From NCBI RefSeq assembly GCF_003967355.1, contig NZ_BIFH01000013.1, forward strand, positions 343,084 to 407,083: a stretch of 64,000 nt of DNA. Reading direction: 5' to 3'. The stretch comes from Embleya hyalina. Lineage in GTDB: Bacteria; Actinomycetota; Actinomycetes; Streptomycetales; Streptomycetaceae. How positions within the stretch are numbered: the stretch's first letter is position 1; each line of letters begins with the position of its first letter. Of this stretch, positions 43,303-52,604 are shown piece by piece. The notes beneath the pieces are model-generated. The model had not been told where the DNA came from. It saw nothing but the letters and a program-made list of their open reading frames with translations, and made no database searches. The position numbers and the translations under genes are program-made.

Positions 43303-43928
43303 TCGTCGACGATCATCCGGCCGTGGTGGCGGGCATCGAGGGTTGGTACGCCGGGGCGGATCCACCGATCGAAGTGGTCGCCGCCGGTCCGGACGTGGGG
43401 GTGGCCTGGGCCGGTCCCGGACTCGGTGTGGAGGTGGTCGTCTTCGATCTGATGCTGGGCAACCCGACGCCGGCCTACGGGGATCTGAAACGTCTGGTCG
43501 ACCACGGGCGTCGGGTCGTCGTCTACAGCATGCGCGAGGACCAGGACACCGCGCTGAACTGCCTCGACATCGGCGCGTTCACCTACCTGACCAAGGCGGA
43601 GGGTGGTGCCCACCTGGTGGCCGCCACCCGCGCCGCGGCCGAGTTGCGGCCGTACACCCCGCCCGCGCTCGGCGGGGCCTTCGGGGCGGACCGCCGACCC
43701 GGGCGGCCGAGACTGTCCGATCGGGAGATCGACGTCATGGTCGAGTGGTTCAAGTCCGAGTCCAAGGAACTGGTGGCCGCGAAGCTGAATCTGTCGCCGC
43801 GCACGGTGGCCGGGTACATCGACCGGGTTCGGATCAAGTACGCCAACGCGGGCCGCAGAGCGTCGACGAAGGCCGCCCTGGTCGCCCGCGCGATCCAGGA
43901 CGGGCTGGTGCGCCTCGACGACCTGTGA
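43251..43928 (+). CDS. LuxR/NarL-type response regulator
   Basis: A 225-aa regulator. The receiver domain has VVIVDDHPAVVAG, the phospho-Asp in VVVFDLMLGN, and the conserved Lys in YLTKAEGG. The C-terminal helix-turn-helix is LSDREIDVMVEWFKSESKELVAAKLNLSPRTVAGYIDRVRIKYA. ATG 43251 has GGAGG six bases upstream. It is translated from within the end of the sensor gene. Its last codon lies 68 bases from the end of the lasso transporter, convergent with it, which makes this pair the nearest candidate regulator of the lasso operon. Confidence 0.9.
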   Translation: MDDEGFARADAGRVRVVIVDDHPAVVAGIEGWYAGADPPIEVVAAGPDVGVAWAGPGLGVEVVVFDLMLGNPTPAYGDLKRLVDHGRRVVVYSMREDQDTALNCLDIGAFTYLTKAEGGAHLVAATRAAAELRPYTPPALGGAFGADRRPGRPRLSDREIDVMVEWFKSESKELVAAKLNLSPRTVAGYIDRVRIKYANAGRRASTKAALVARAIQDGLVRLDDL

Positions 43929-43996
43929 GCGGGTGTCGGCGCACCGTCCGCGGCACGCGGTACGCCGGCCGTGACGTACGGCGCTCGACGCTCGGG

Positions 43997-46900
43997 TCAG
44001 GCCGCGTGGTCCGAACCCGCCGCCCGGCCGGCCCGGGCGTCGAGCGCCCACAGGCGGGCGTAGCGGCCGCCCGCCGCCAGGAGTTCCGCGTGGTCGCCGA
44101 CCTCGACGATCCGGCCGTCGTGCAGGACCACGATCCGGTCCGCCCGGGCGGCCGCAGCCGGTCGGTGTGTGACCAGCACCGTCGTGCGCCGCTCGGCGAG
44201 TCGCCGGCTCGCGGCGAGCACCGTCGCCTCGGTCGCCGGATCCAGGCCCGCCGTCGCCTCGTCCAGCAACAACAGTCCGGGATCGGCGAGTTCGGCCCGG
44301 GCCAGGGCGACGAGTTGTTGTTGTCCGGCGGACAGCCCGTGGCCGCGTTCGCCGATCGGCCGACGGAATCCGAGCGGCAGGGCCGCGATCGTCGCGAGCG
44401 CGTCCACGCGTGTCGCGGCGGCCTCGATGTCGGCGGGGGAGGCGTCCGGGCGGGCGTAGCCGATGTTGCCGGCGATGTCGCCGGTGAACAGGTGCGGTTC
44501 CTGCGGCACCACGCCCAGGCGCCGCCGATACGCGGAGGGTTCGTAGCGGCGGATGTCCACGCCGTCCACGAGCACCCGTCCGGTGTCGGGGTCGTGGGCC
44601 CGGGACAGGAGCTTCACCAGCGTCGACTTGCCCGCGCCGGTGGCGCCGACCAGGGCGACGGTCTCGCCGCCGGCGATCCGCAGCGACACGTTCCGCAGCG
44701 CGGCGTGGTCGGCTCCCGGGTAGCGGAAGGTGACGTCGACCAACTCCACGTCTCCGCTCAGGCGTTCGGGCAGCGGCGCGGGATGTTCGGGCGCGGCGAC
44801 CGAGACGGGCGTGGCCAGCAACTCGCCGATCCGACGCAGGCCCACGGCGGCCTGTTGATAGCCGTCGAACGCGGTGGACAGCTGCTGGATCGGCGCGTAG
44901 AGCAGGGCGAGGTAGAGCAGGAACGCGACGAGCGTGCCGACGGACAGACTGCCGGCGGCCACCCGGGTCGCGCCCACGGCCAGGACCGCGGCCTGGCCGA
45001 TGTCGAACAGCAGGGTCACGAACGGGAAGTAGAGGGCCAGGTGCCGCCGGGCCCGCAGCCCGGCCCGCCGATAGGCCTCGCTCAGCCGGCCGAACGCGTC
45101 CGTCGATCGTTGCCGCCCGGAGTGCGCCTGGGTGACGCGTACCGCCGAAGCACCCTCCTGGAAGCCCGCGTTGACCTCGCCGACCCGCTCGCGCGCCGTG
45201 GTGTAGGCGCGAGTGGAGAAGCGGCGGAAGACGAGCGTGGCCAGGACGACGGGCGGCAGTACCGCCAGTGCCGGCAGCGCGAGCCCGGGGTCGGTCAGCA
45301 GCAGTACGACGCAGACGCCCGCGAGGAGCAGCGCCTCGACCAGTCCCATGGCGAGGTGCTCGGTCACGAACACCGAGACCGCGTCCATGTCGGTGGTCAT
45401 CCGGGTCATGATCCGACCGGCGGGGTGGCGCTGGTGGTAGTCCGGGCCGAGCCGTTGCAGGTGGGCGAACGCCCGGACGCGCAGCAGGTAGAGCGCGCTC
45501 TCGCCGGCGCGTGCGACGGTCACCGTCTGGACACCGAGGGCGGGCGCGTTGACGGCGACGATCAGCAGGGCCAGGCCCGTGACGGTCCACAGGACCGCCG
45601 GCGATCCGGCCGAGACCCCGTCGTCGATGCCGGCGCGGATCAGCGAGGGCAGGGCGATGGCGGCCAGCGCGTTCAGCGCGAGCAGGCCGGCGGCCGCGGC
45701 GACGTGCCGACGGATCGGCCGGGTCAGGTGTACCGGTCGCACATCGGGATCGGGCGCACGCGGGTCGAGGCCGGCGGGCAGCGCCGGTTGTTCGCGGGCC
45801 GGGGGCAGCGCGGCCAACGTGTGCTCGGGCCACGGGCCCTCCGGTGCGGGTGGTGCCACCTCGGGCCACAGCGCCGGCATCGTGCCCGCCGGCCGCGTCG
45901 GGGACCGGTCCGCTTCGCCGTCGTCTTCCCGCTCCGCCCACAACGCCGTGAACTGTGGGCAGCGCACCTCGAGTTCGGCGCGCGTGCCGACGTCCACGAT
46001 CCGGCCCCGATGCAGGACCGCGATCCGGTCGGCGAGGGCGAGTGTGGAGCGGCGGTGGGCGATCAGCAGCGTCGTTCGGTCCCGGGCGGCGGTCGCCAGG
46101 GCCGCGTGCACCGCCGCCTCGGTCTCGCCGTCCACCGCCGAGGTGGCCTCGTCCAGGATCAGCAGGCGCGGCTCGGTCAGCAACGCCCGGGCCAGGGCGA
46201 TCCGTTGGCGCTGACCGCCCGACAGGGTGAGCCCCCGTTCCCCGACGACCGTGTCGTAGCCGTCGGGCAGCGCGGTGACGAAGTCGTGCACGGCGGCGGC
46301 CCGGGCGGCGGCCGTGACCCGTTCGTCGCTCGCGTCGGGGCGTCCGTAGGCGATATTGGCCCGGATGGTGTCCGCGAACAGGAACGCCTCCTGGAACACG
46401 ATGCCGACGTCGGCCCGCAGCCCGTCCAGGCGCAGGCCACGCACGTCGCACTCCGCGCCCGGCGGGCCGATCCGGACGGCCCCTGCGTCCACGTCGTGGA
46501 AACGGGGCAACAGCAGGCCCAGGGTGGACTTTCCCGATCCGGAGCCGCCGACCACGGCGAGGGTTTCGCCCGCACGGATCGTCAGGGACAGGTCCGCCAG
46601 CACGGGTTCGTCCGGCCGGTAGCCGAAGCACACCTTCTCCAGACGTACGCCGCACGGTCCCGGCGGCAGGTCCTGCGCGTCGGGCGCCTCGGTGATCGAG
46701 GGGCGTGTGTCGATCAGTTCGTGAACACGTTCGGCCGCGGTCCGGCTCGTCTGGATCGTGAGGAACAGTTGGGTGGCCGCTCCGGCCGGACCGATCAACG
46801 ACGCACTGTAGGCGGAGAACGCCAGGAACGTGCCGAGGCTGAGCGCGCCGTCCATCGCCAACCGGCCGCCCAGGCCGAGGAGCGCGACCTGGCCGAGGCC

Positions 46901-47671
46901 GGGCAGTGCGACCATCAGCACCACGGGACGGGCCTTGAGCGCGGCCACCCGGATCTGTTCGGAGTACAGGCGGCGGGCCACCGTATCGAGCCGGTCCACC
47001 TCGCGGGATTCCTGACCGAAGCCGTGCACGACCCGGACGCCGGCGACCCGTTCGGCGATGTGCTGGGCGAGGTCGGCCTGGCGTTCCCGAGCGGACCACG
47101 TGGCGGGTGGCAACACCCGCCCCGCACGCGCGGTGGCGAGCCCGAGCAGGCCGATCGTGCCGAGGGTGACCAGGGTCAACCAGGGCGAGAGGTACACCAT
47201 CGCCGCGACGGAGAAACCGCCCATCAGCAACGCGCCCACGATGGAGGGGAGTTCGGCCAGGAAGCGGCGCACCGCCTCGAGGTCGACGACGGCTCGGGAG
47301 ACCAGTTGCCCGGTGCGCATGCCGTCGTGCCGCTCGCCGTCCAGCCGTTGCACCGAGGCGAACACGGCGCGCCGCAGGTCGTGTTGCACCCCGAGCGCGA
47401 GTCGGTCGATGGCGTAGTGCGCCACGAACGACCCGACGAAACGCAGCACCGCGAGGCCGACCAGCGCGCCGACGAGGCCCCGAAGTGCCGTCGTACGCCC
47501 GGCCGCCGCGTCGTCCACGATGCGCCGGGCGATCAGCGGGCCGATCGCGCTCAGTCCGATGATCGCCAGGGAGGCGACGGCGGACTGGAGCAGCGCCGAA
47601 GGGTGGCGTCGGCACTGTGCGAGCAGCCGCGAACCCCACCGGGCCCGGGTGTGCGAAGTCGGGGAGTTCAT
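43997..47671 (-). CDS. Lasso-cluster exporter: fused double ABC transporter
   Basis: A 1224-aa single-chain ABC exporter holding two half-transporters in a row: six membrane helices, an ATPase (Walker A GGSGSGKST, signature LSGGQRQ), a linker, six more helices and a second ATPase (GATGAGKST, signature LSAGQQQ with Ala for the second Gly). Most lasso LasD/McjD proteins are half-transporters of about 600 aa that dimerise, so the fusion is notable. It ends the operon 15 bases after the B1 gene and would export the mature peptide and give self-immunity. Alternatively it is a multidrug exporter that was captured by the cluster. Confidence 0.92.
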   Translation of the reverse strand: MNSPTSHTRARWGSRLLAQCRRHPSALLQSAVASLAIIGLSAIGPLIARRIVDDAAAGRTTALRGLVGALVGLAVLRFVGSFVAHYAIDRLALGVQHDLRRAVFASVQRLDGERHDGMRTGQLVSRAVVDLEAVRRFLAELPSIVGALLMGGFSVAAMVYLSPWLTLVTLGTIGLLGLATARAGRVLPPATWSARERQADLAQHIAERVAGVRVVHGFGQESREVDRLDTVARRLYSEQIRVAALKARPVVLMVALPGLGQVALLGLGGRLAMDGALSLGTFLAFSAYSASLIGPAGAATQLFLTIQTSRTAAERVHELIDTRPSITEAPDAQDLPPGPCGVRLEKVCFGYRPDEPVLADLSLTIRAGETLAVVGGSGSGKSTLGLLLPRFHDVDAGAVRIGPPGAECDVRGLRLDGLRADVGIVFQEAFLFADTIRANIAYGRPDASDERVTAAARAAAVHDFVTALPDGYDTVVGERGLTLSGGQRQRIALARALLTEPRLLILDEATSAVDGETEAAVHAALATAARDRTTLLIAHRRSTLALADRIAVLHRGRIVDVGTRAELEVRCPQFTALWAEREDDGEADRSPTRPAGTMPALWPEVAPPAPEGPWPEHTLAALPPAREQPALPAGLDPRAPDPDVRPVHLTRPIRRHVAAAAGLLALNALAAIALPSLIRAGIDDGVSAGSPAVLWTVTGLALLIVAVNAPALGVQTVTVARAGESALYLLRVRAFAHLQRLGPDYHQRHPAGRIMTRMTTDMDAVSVFVTEHLAMGLVEALLLAGVCVVLLLTDPGLALPALAVLPPVVLATLVFRRFSTRAYTTARERVGEVNAGFQEGASAVRVTQAHSGRQRSTDAFGRLSEAYRRAGLRARRHLALYFPFVTLLFDIGQAAVLAVGATRVAAGSLSVGTLVAFLLYLALLYAPIQQLSTAFDGYQQAAVGLRRIGELLATPVSVAAPEHPAPLPERLSGDVELVDVTFRYPGADHAALRNVSLRIAGGETVALVGATGAGKSTLVKLLSRAHDPDTGRVLVDGVDIRRYEPSAYRRRLGVVPQEPHLFTGDIAGNIGYARPDASPADIEAAATRVDALATIAALPLGFRRPIGERGHGLSAGQQQLVALARAELADPGLLLLDEATAGLDPATEATVLAASRRLAERRTTVLVTHRPAAAARADRIVVLHDGRIVEVGDHAELLAAGGRYARLWALDARAGRAAGSDHAA

Positions 47672-47686
47672 CGCGCGATCCGGGCC

Positions 47687-47950
47687 TCAGCCGTCCGCCG
47701 ACACCAGGACGCCGGCCGCGAGCAGGTCCGCGACCACGCCGTTCGCGTCCGCCTCGGCGATCGCGCGTTCCACCGCGAACTCGGCGAGCAGCGCGCCGAC
47801 GGCGCTGTCCAGGTCGCCGGTGGCCAGCATCGACTTCAGCACCAGGGCGCCGCTGGGATTGAGGGTGAAGTACACCCCGCGCTTCTCGTCGAGGAGCACG
47901 ACGCCGTAGTCCGTCTCGACCGTGGAGACGTGGTGGGCGAGCCTGTACAT
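47687..47950 (-). CDS. Lasso peptide B1 protein (PqqD-like RRE)
   Basis: An 87-aa PqqD-fold RiPP recognition element: three strands (VSTVETDYGVVLLDEKRGVYFTLN), then helices (SGALVLKSMLATGDLDSAVGALLAEF, ANGVVADLLAAGVL). In split actinobacterial lasso systems B1 binds the leader's YxxPxL motif and delivers it to the protease B2. GAGGAGG lies upstream of the ATG. Unusually it is separated from B2 by the P450 and propeller genes; B1 and B2 normally adjoin. Confidence 0.9.
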   Translation of the reverse strand: MYRLAHHVSTVETDYGVVLLDEKRGVYFTLNPSGALVLKSMLATGDLDSAVGALLAEFAVERAIAEADANGVVADLLAAGVLVSADG

Positions 47951-47962
47951 GGTCGTTCCTCC

Positions 47963-48877
47963 TCATCCGTGCCGCGGCGCGCCGACGGCGATGCCGCCGG
48001 GGGCGCCGGGGAGCACGATGGTCGCGGTGACGGTGGCGGTGCCCGCGTCGATGACCGAGACGCTGTGGCTCTCCCGGTTGGTGACCAGGATTTCGGTGCC
48101 GTCGGGGGTGATCGCCAGGTTCTCCGGGTTCGCGCCGACGGCGACGCGGGCGTAGGTACGCGGCTCGTGGGTGGTGTCGACGGCGACCACCGTGCCGGTG
48201 TAGTAGCTGCCGACGAAGCACCGTCGCCCGTCGGCGGTGAGCGCGATGCCGAACGGGCCGGCCGGCGTCGCGAACGTGCCCACGACGGTGTCGGATCGGG
48301 TGTCCAGGACCGCGACGCTCCCGGTGCGCCGCTGCGCGTGGGTGACGTAGACCCGGGTGCCGTCCGGCGCGGCGACGATGCCGTTCGGATGGGTCCCGGT
48401 GCGGAGCGTGGTGGAGACGGTGGCGGTCGCGGTGTCGACGACCGACACGTCGTGGCCGCCGTAGTTGCTCACGTAGACGCGCCGCCCGTCCGGAGTGATC
48501 GCCGGGTGGCCGGGGTTGCGGCCGACGCGGATCCGGTGCGTGACGGTCAGCGAGGCGGGGTCCAGGACGCAGACGTCGTCGCCGCGGTAGTTGGTGACGT
48601 AGACGCTCGCGCCGTCCGGCGACACGGCGATGCCGCCCGGACCACTGCCCACCGGGACGGTCGCCGTCACCACGTCGCCGGCCCGGTCGAGGACCGACAC
48701 CGTGCCGGATTCGAAGTTCGTCACGTACGCGTGGGCCCCGTCCGGGGACACCGCCACGCCGTAGGGGCTCTCCCCCACGCGGAGCGCGTCCACCAGCGTT
48801 CGGGAGGACACGTCGATGACGCACACCCGACCGTGCGACAGCAGGGGTACGTACGCGCGCGGTCCGGGGGGCGTCAT
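47963..48877 (-). CDS. Cytosolic YVTN-type beta-propeller protein in the lasso operon
   Basis: A 304-aa protein of seven repeats with the YVTN pattern (SPDGAHAYVTNFESGTVSVLD, SPDGASVYVTNYRGDDVCVLD, TPDGRRVYVSNYGGHDVSVVD). There is no signal peptide, although most YVTN proteins are exported. The ATG overlaps the P450 stop (ATGA), so the two are translated together. A propeller beside a P450 in a RiPP operon could scaffold the oxidase and its peptide, or act as an enzyme; neither can be decided by reading. No catalytic residues recognised. Confidence 0.85.
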   Translation of the reverse strand: MTPPGPRAYVPLLSHGRVCVIDVSSRTLVDALRVGESPYGVAVSPDGAHAYVTNFESGTVSVLDRAGDVVTATVPVGSGPGGIAVSPDGASVYVTNYRGDDVCVLDPASLTVTHRIRVGRNPGHPAITPDGRRVYVSNYGGHDVSVVDTATATVSTTLRTGTHPNGIVAAPDGTRVYVTHAQRRTGSVAVLDTRSDTVVGTFATPAGPFGIALTADGRRCFVGSYYTGTVVAVDTTHEPRTYARVAVGANPENLAITPDGTEILVTNRESHSVSVIDAGTATVTATIVLPGAPGGIAVGAPRHG

Positions 48878-50262
48878 TGCGGCCCCGCCGGTGCCGCCGT
48901 CGGCGCGCCGGTGGTGGGCGCGTCCCAGGTGACGGGCAGTTCGGTGATGCCGCGCAGACCGGGCGCGGGCTTGGCGGGTACCCGGTCGAGCGGGACGGCC
49001 GGGCGCAGGGTGGGGACGCGGGTCGCCAACGCGGCGAAGGCGACGCCCAGTTCGAGCCGGGCCAGGGTATTGCCCAGGCATAGGTGGAACCCGTGCCCGA
49101 AGGCGAGGTGGCGCGGTCCCGCCCGCAGGATGTCGAAGGTGTCCGGCAGCGGGAAGGCCGCGCCGTCGCGATTCGCGGCGGCCAGCCACAGCAGGACGCC
49201 CTCTCCGGCGCGGATCCGTACTCCGGCGATCTCGACGGGCGCGGTGGCGACACGGGAGAGCACGTCGGCGGTGCTGACGTGGCGCAGCACCTCCTCGACC
49301 GCGGCGGGCATCGCCTCCGGGTCGCGGCGCAGCGCCGCGAAGCGCCCGGGATGGGCGAGCAGCAGCGGGGTGCCGACGGCGAGGGTGTTCTCGGTCGTCT
49401 CGTGGCCGGCGACGAGCAACATCATGGCGGTCGCCAGGGCCTGACGATGGGTCAGGGTGCCGGTGCGGGCGTGGGCGGCGAGGGTGTCGAGGATGTTCTC
49501 GGCGGGTTCGTCGCCCGGGCCGGTGTGCGGTTGCGGGTGCGGTCGCCCGCCCGGGTCGTGGCCGGCCCGGTCGGGGAGGGCGTCGGCCCGGTCGCGGAGT
49601 ACACGGTCCAGATACGGGGCCAACGCGCCGATCCCGGACGGGCCTCGGGCCAGCCGCTCCGCGAAGAACGCTCGGTCCGCGTCCGCTATCCCGAGGAGTT
49701 CGGTGAGGACCCGGGCCGGGAGCGGGGCGGCGAACTCCGCGACGAGGTCGACCGGCGGACCGGCGGTGAGCATGCGGTCCAGCAGCGCGTCGACGGTCGC
49801 CGTGACCATGGGCCGCAGCGCCGCGATCCGTCGACCGCCGAAGTGCGGGACCAACAGGCTTCGGTGCGCGCCCTGTTCCGGTGGGTCCATCTGGACGAAC
49901 GTGCGGGTCTGGGCGGCGGATCGGCGATCCGGCGGCGATTCCTCGGGCACGTGGACGAGTTCCGGGTAGTTCGGATGGGTCGCGTCCGCGGAGATCCTCG
50001 AGTCGGTCGCCAACGCGCGCACCTCCCGGTATCCGGTCACCAGCCAGGCGCGATCCCCGCTCGGCAGCGTCACGCGCGTGAGCGGCCCGTGCCCGGTCGA
50101 CGCCGCCCATTCGGGACGGAGTTCGCCGGGGTTCCCGTGCCGCGCGGGGCACGACGGAGGATCGTCCACCGGGTCGTGGTCGACGGGCGCCCGCGCGGCC
50201 GCCGCCGGGCAGGCCGCGGCCGTCGTGCAGGCCGTGTGAGCCGCGGAAGCCTCAGTGCCCAT
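48874..50262 (-). CDS. Cytochrome P450 in the lasso operon
   Basis: A 462-aa P450 of actinomycete class I. It keeps the heme-thiolate loop FGHGFHLCLGNTLAR, the E-x-x-R pair (EEVLR), and the I-helix oxygen-binding AGHETTENTL. An N-terminal extension of about 40 residues has four Cys in its first 40 positions, which is unusual. The ATG overlaps the B2 gene by 11 bases and the stop overlaps the propeller gene, so it belongs to the operon. It probably oxidises the peptide; the likely targets are the Trp cluster or Tyr in the core. No ferredoxin gene lies nearby. Confidence 0.93.
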   Translation of the reverse strand: MGTEASAAHTACTTAAACPAAAARAPVDHDPVDDPPSCPARHGNPGELRPEWAASTGHGPLTRVTLPSGDRAWLVTGYREVRALATDSRISADATHPNYPELVHVPEESPPDRRSAAQTRTFVQMDPPEQGAHRSLLVPHFGGRRIAALRPMVTATVDALLDRMLTAGPPVDLVAEFAAPLPARVLTELLGIADADRAFFAERLARGPSGIGALAPYLDRVLRDRADALPDRAGHDPGGRPHPQPHTGPGDEPAENILDTLAAHARTGTLTHRQALATAMMLLVAGHETTENTLAVGTPLLLAHPGRFAALRRDPEAMPAAVEEVLRHVSTADVLSRVATAPVEIAGVRIRAGEGVLLWLAAANRDGAAFPLPDTFDILRAGPRHLAFGHGFHLCLGNTLARLELGVAFAALATRVPTLRPAVPLDRVPAKPAPGLRGITELPVTWDAPTTGAPTAAPAGPQ

Positions 50263-50674
50263 GGGGATCGACCCGGATCAGGACGCGCAGGTAGCCCTCG
50301 GGCACCTGCTCGTCGACGTCCCGGCCCTCGGCGCGCACCCACGCGTGCGCGCCGAACGGCGGCATGACCCGGGGACCCGCGCACCACGTGGGCCAACTGC
50401 CGTGCATGCGGCACAGGATCGCCGTGGCCAGCGAGCGGGGCAGGCAGCCGTCGGGGCCGCTGCACGTCCAACTCGTCCGCACGACCATCGAGCGCGCGCG
50501 GGCGGCCTCCTCGTACGTGGCGGGACGTGCCCCGCGACGCAGTACCAGCAGGACGCCACGGATACGATCCGGCGAGCGGTGCTCCAGTCTGCCCGCCACG
50601 AACACCGCCAGCCGAGTCAGCACCCGATCCGTGCGCGTCAGTGAGCGCGGATCGATGGAAATGGTCTGCTGCAC
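50252..50674 (-). CDS. Lasso peptide B2 leader peptidase (transglutaminase-like)
   Basis: A 140-aa McjB-C-terminal-type cysteine protease that removes the leader. The catalytic Cys is in GPDGCLPRSLATAILCRMHG and the His in GAHAWVRAEGRDV, with an Asp expected near the end (VDPHGH). Length and motifs match stand-alone B2 proteins of actinobacteria. The GTG at 50674 was chosen because GGAAGGAAG is upstream; the open frame extends far into the cyclase gene but without coding character. It is 23 bases after the cyclase stop. Confidence 0.92.
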   Translation of the reverse strand: MQQTISIDPRSLTRTDRVLTRLAVFVAGRLEHRSPDRIRGVLLVLRRGARPATYEEAARARSMVVRTSWTCSGPDGCLPRSLATAILCRMHGSWPTWCAGPRVMPPFGAHAWVRAEGRDVDEQVPEGYLRVLIRVDPHGH

Positions 50675-50697
50675 AGTCGTGCTTCCTTCCGATCGGG

Positions 50698-52533
50698 TCA
50701 GGTCCGGGTGTGCGCCCGGTCGTGGTCGCGCAACCAGATCTCGCAGGCGATCGTCGGCTCCAGGCGGCGGGAGAACTCCTCGACCTCGATCGGCCCGTGG
50801 CAGGCGTGCCGCAGCCCGGCCGGGTCGGCGATGCCGAGCCGGACCAGCGCGCTGTCCCGGGCGAGGCCGACGAGTTGATCGCGGTGTTCGCGGCTGCCCA
50901 GCACGGCGTTCGCGGGTGTGCTCGCCTTCGTGGTGCGACCCAGCGTGGCGTCCGGGACGATGCCGCGCATCGCCTCGACCAGGAGCGGCTTGTACCGGGT
51001 CGGGTCGTAGCGCTCGGCCAGTCGTACCGAGGCCACCGCGTTCAGGACCCGATCGTCGAAGAAGGGAGCGGAGACCGGAACCCCCTCGGCCGCCGCGATG
51101 TGTTGGAATCCGCGGGTGATCTGTGCCCCGGCATGGATCGAGGAGAGCATGATGTGCACGCCCCGGTCGGTGTCGATGATCGGGTTCGCCTCGGCCGCGC
51201 GGCGCAGTTCGCCGCGCACCGCGTCCACCGCGTCGTCGCTCACCCAGCCGGGCAGCACCGGCAGTGTTCCCCAGCCGAACTCCGGCTGCCGCAGGTCGAT
51301 CCGGTGGTTCGGGAGGCTGTTCGCGGCGTGCCGCAACCACTGCGGATAGCTCGACCGGTCCAGGATGCTGCGGGCCACGCCGGGCCAGGACCAGCGGTAC
51401 TTCGCGGTGACGGCGCGCAGATGGCGGAAACCGAGGGAGGGATGCCGGCGCAGCAGCAGCGGCAGCCACTGGTAGGCGGTCGCGCACGTCTCGTCGCCGC
51501 CGAAGCCGGCGAAGTGCAGGCGCGGGTCGTGCCGTTGGCCGCGATGCAGGATGTGGCGGTACGGCTCGCGGTTGTGCTGCATCAGGAAGGGTTCGTCGAA
51601 CCCGTCGCGGGCGGTGAGGATGCCGTCGTAGACCAGGGGCACCTCGGCGGCGGCCAGCACCTCGTGCCGCACCGGGCGTCCCGCGCGGGCCAGTTCGGCG
51701 ACGGTGCGTCGAGCCCAGGCGACGTCGTCGTCCAGGACGTCCGGTTGTGCGGCGGTCAACGCCACCACGTCGGCGCCCCGTTGCGCGGCCGCGGAGACCA
51801 GGGCACTGGAGTCCAGGCCGCTCAGGTGCGCGGCGACGGTCTCGCCGGGTGCGGTCCGTACGGCCACCGCCTCGGTCAACGCCTCGCGCAGCGCCTTCGC
51901 GGCCTCGGCGAGGGACAGCTCGGGCGGCGGCGGGGACCACCAACGGCTCTCGCGCGCCGTGCCGTTCCGGTCGAACGTGAGGTGATCGCCGGGGCGGACC
52001 GCCCGTACGGTGTCCCAGACCGAATCCCAACCCATCGGCCACGGCGCGGACATGAACAACATGCGGGCGGCCAGCCTGCCGGGATCCACGCTCGCCCCGG
52101 AGAGCGCGGCCGGCACGTCCGCCCGATCGCTCGCCACCGGCACGCCGTCGACGCGGGCGTGGAACACGCGGCGCAGCCCCGTCGCCGTGCCCTGGACCCG
52201 AACCGTGCCGCCGAACGAGGCGAGCACGTGCGTACTGCCGGCGAGCGCCGCGACGAGAGCGTCGACGCCGTGCATGTCCCGCGTGCGTGACAGCCGGGCC
52301 GTCAACCACTCCTCGGTGACGTCATGTTCACCGGACAGGGCGACCACACGCTCCCCGACCCGGGCGACGGTGAGGCGTTCGTGGCTCCACCGACCGAGCA
52401 GCCAGGGGCGGCCCGAGGCGTGCGGGAAGTCTCGGAGTTCGGCGGGCGCTTCGTCGCGCAGCCGCTCGGCGACGCGCGCACCCGCGTCGGTGTCCGGAAG
52501 GACCACGAACCATGGGACGCCTACTGGAAACAC
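50698..52533 (-). CDS. Lasso cyclase (asparagine-synthetase-like, LasC)
   Basis: A 611-aa ATP-dependent macrolactam synthetase. The N-terminal half is a glutaminase-like domain without the N-terminal Cys nucleophile (it begins MFPVGVPWFVVLPD), as in lasso cyclases. The C-terminal half has the pyrophosphatase loop SGLDSSALVSAAAQ and FAGFGGDETCATAYQW, binding ATP and magnesium. It activates the acidic side chain in the core and joins it to the N-terminal amine. The gene follows the precursor after a 142-base gap with a strong hairpin. Confidence 0.93.
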   Translation of the reverse strand: MFPVGVPWFVVLPDTDAGARVAERLRDEAPAELRDFPHASGRPWLLGRWSHERLTVARVGERVVALSGEHDVTEEWLTARLSRTRDMHGVDALVAALAGSTHVLASFGGTVRVQGTATGLRRVFHARVDGVPVASDRADVPAALSGASVDPGRLAARMLFMSAPWPMGWDSVWDTVRAVRPGDHLTFDRNGTARESRWWSPPPPELSLAEAAKALREALTEAVAVRTAPGETVAAHLSGLDSSALVSAAAQRGADVVALTAAQPDVLDDDVAWARRTVAELARAGRPVRHEVLAAAEVPLVYDGILTARDGFDEPFLMQHNREPYRHILHRGQRHDPRLHFAGFGGDETCATAYQWLPLLLRRHPSLGFRHLRAVTAKYRWSWPGVARSILDRSSYPQWLRHAANSLPNHRIDLRQPEFGWGTLPVLPGWVSDDAVDAVRGELRRAAEANPIIDTDRGVHIMLSSIHAGAQITRGFQHIAAAEGVPVSAPFFDDRVLNAVASVRLAERYDPTRYKPLLVEAMRGIVPDATLGRTTKASTPANAVLGSREHRDQLVGLARDSALVRLGIADPAGLRHACHGPIEVEEFSRRLEPTIACEIWLRDHDRAHTRT

Positions 52534-52604
52534 GATCGTGCCCTTCTCGGACGACGGGCCGGGGGATCACGGACGCGGCCGCCGCGTTCGGCGGTGATCC
52601 GCAA

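Noticed and set aside
42279-49253. A 2324-aa minus-strand open frame spanning kinase, ABC and P450 genes
   Set aside because: It is a shadow frame: Arg/Pro-rich, crossing several genes in both orientations. The real genes in other frames carry all the recognisable motifs.
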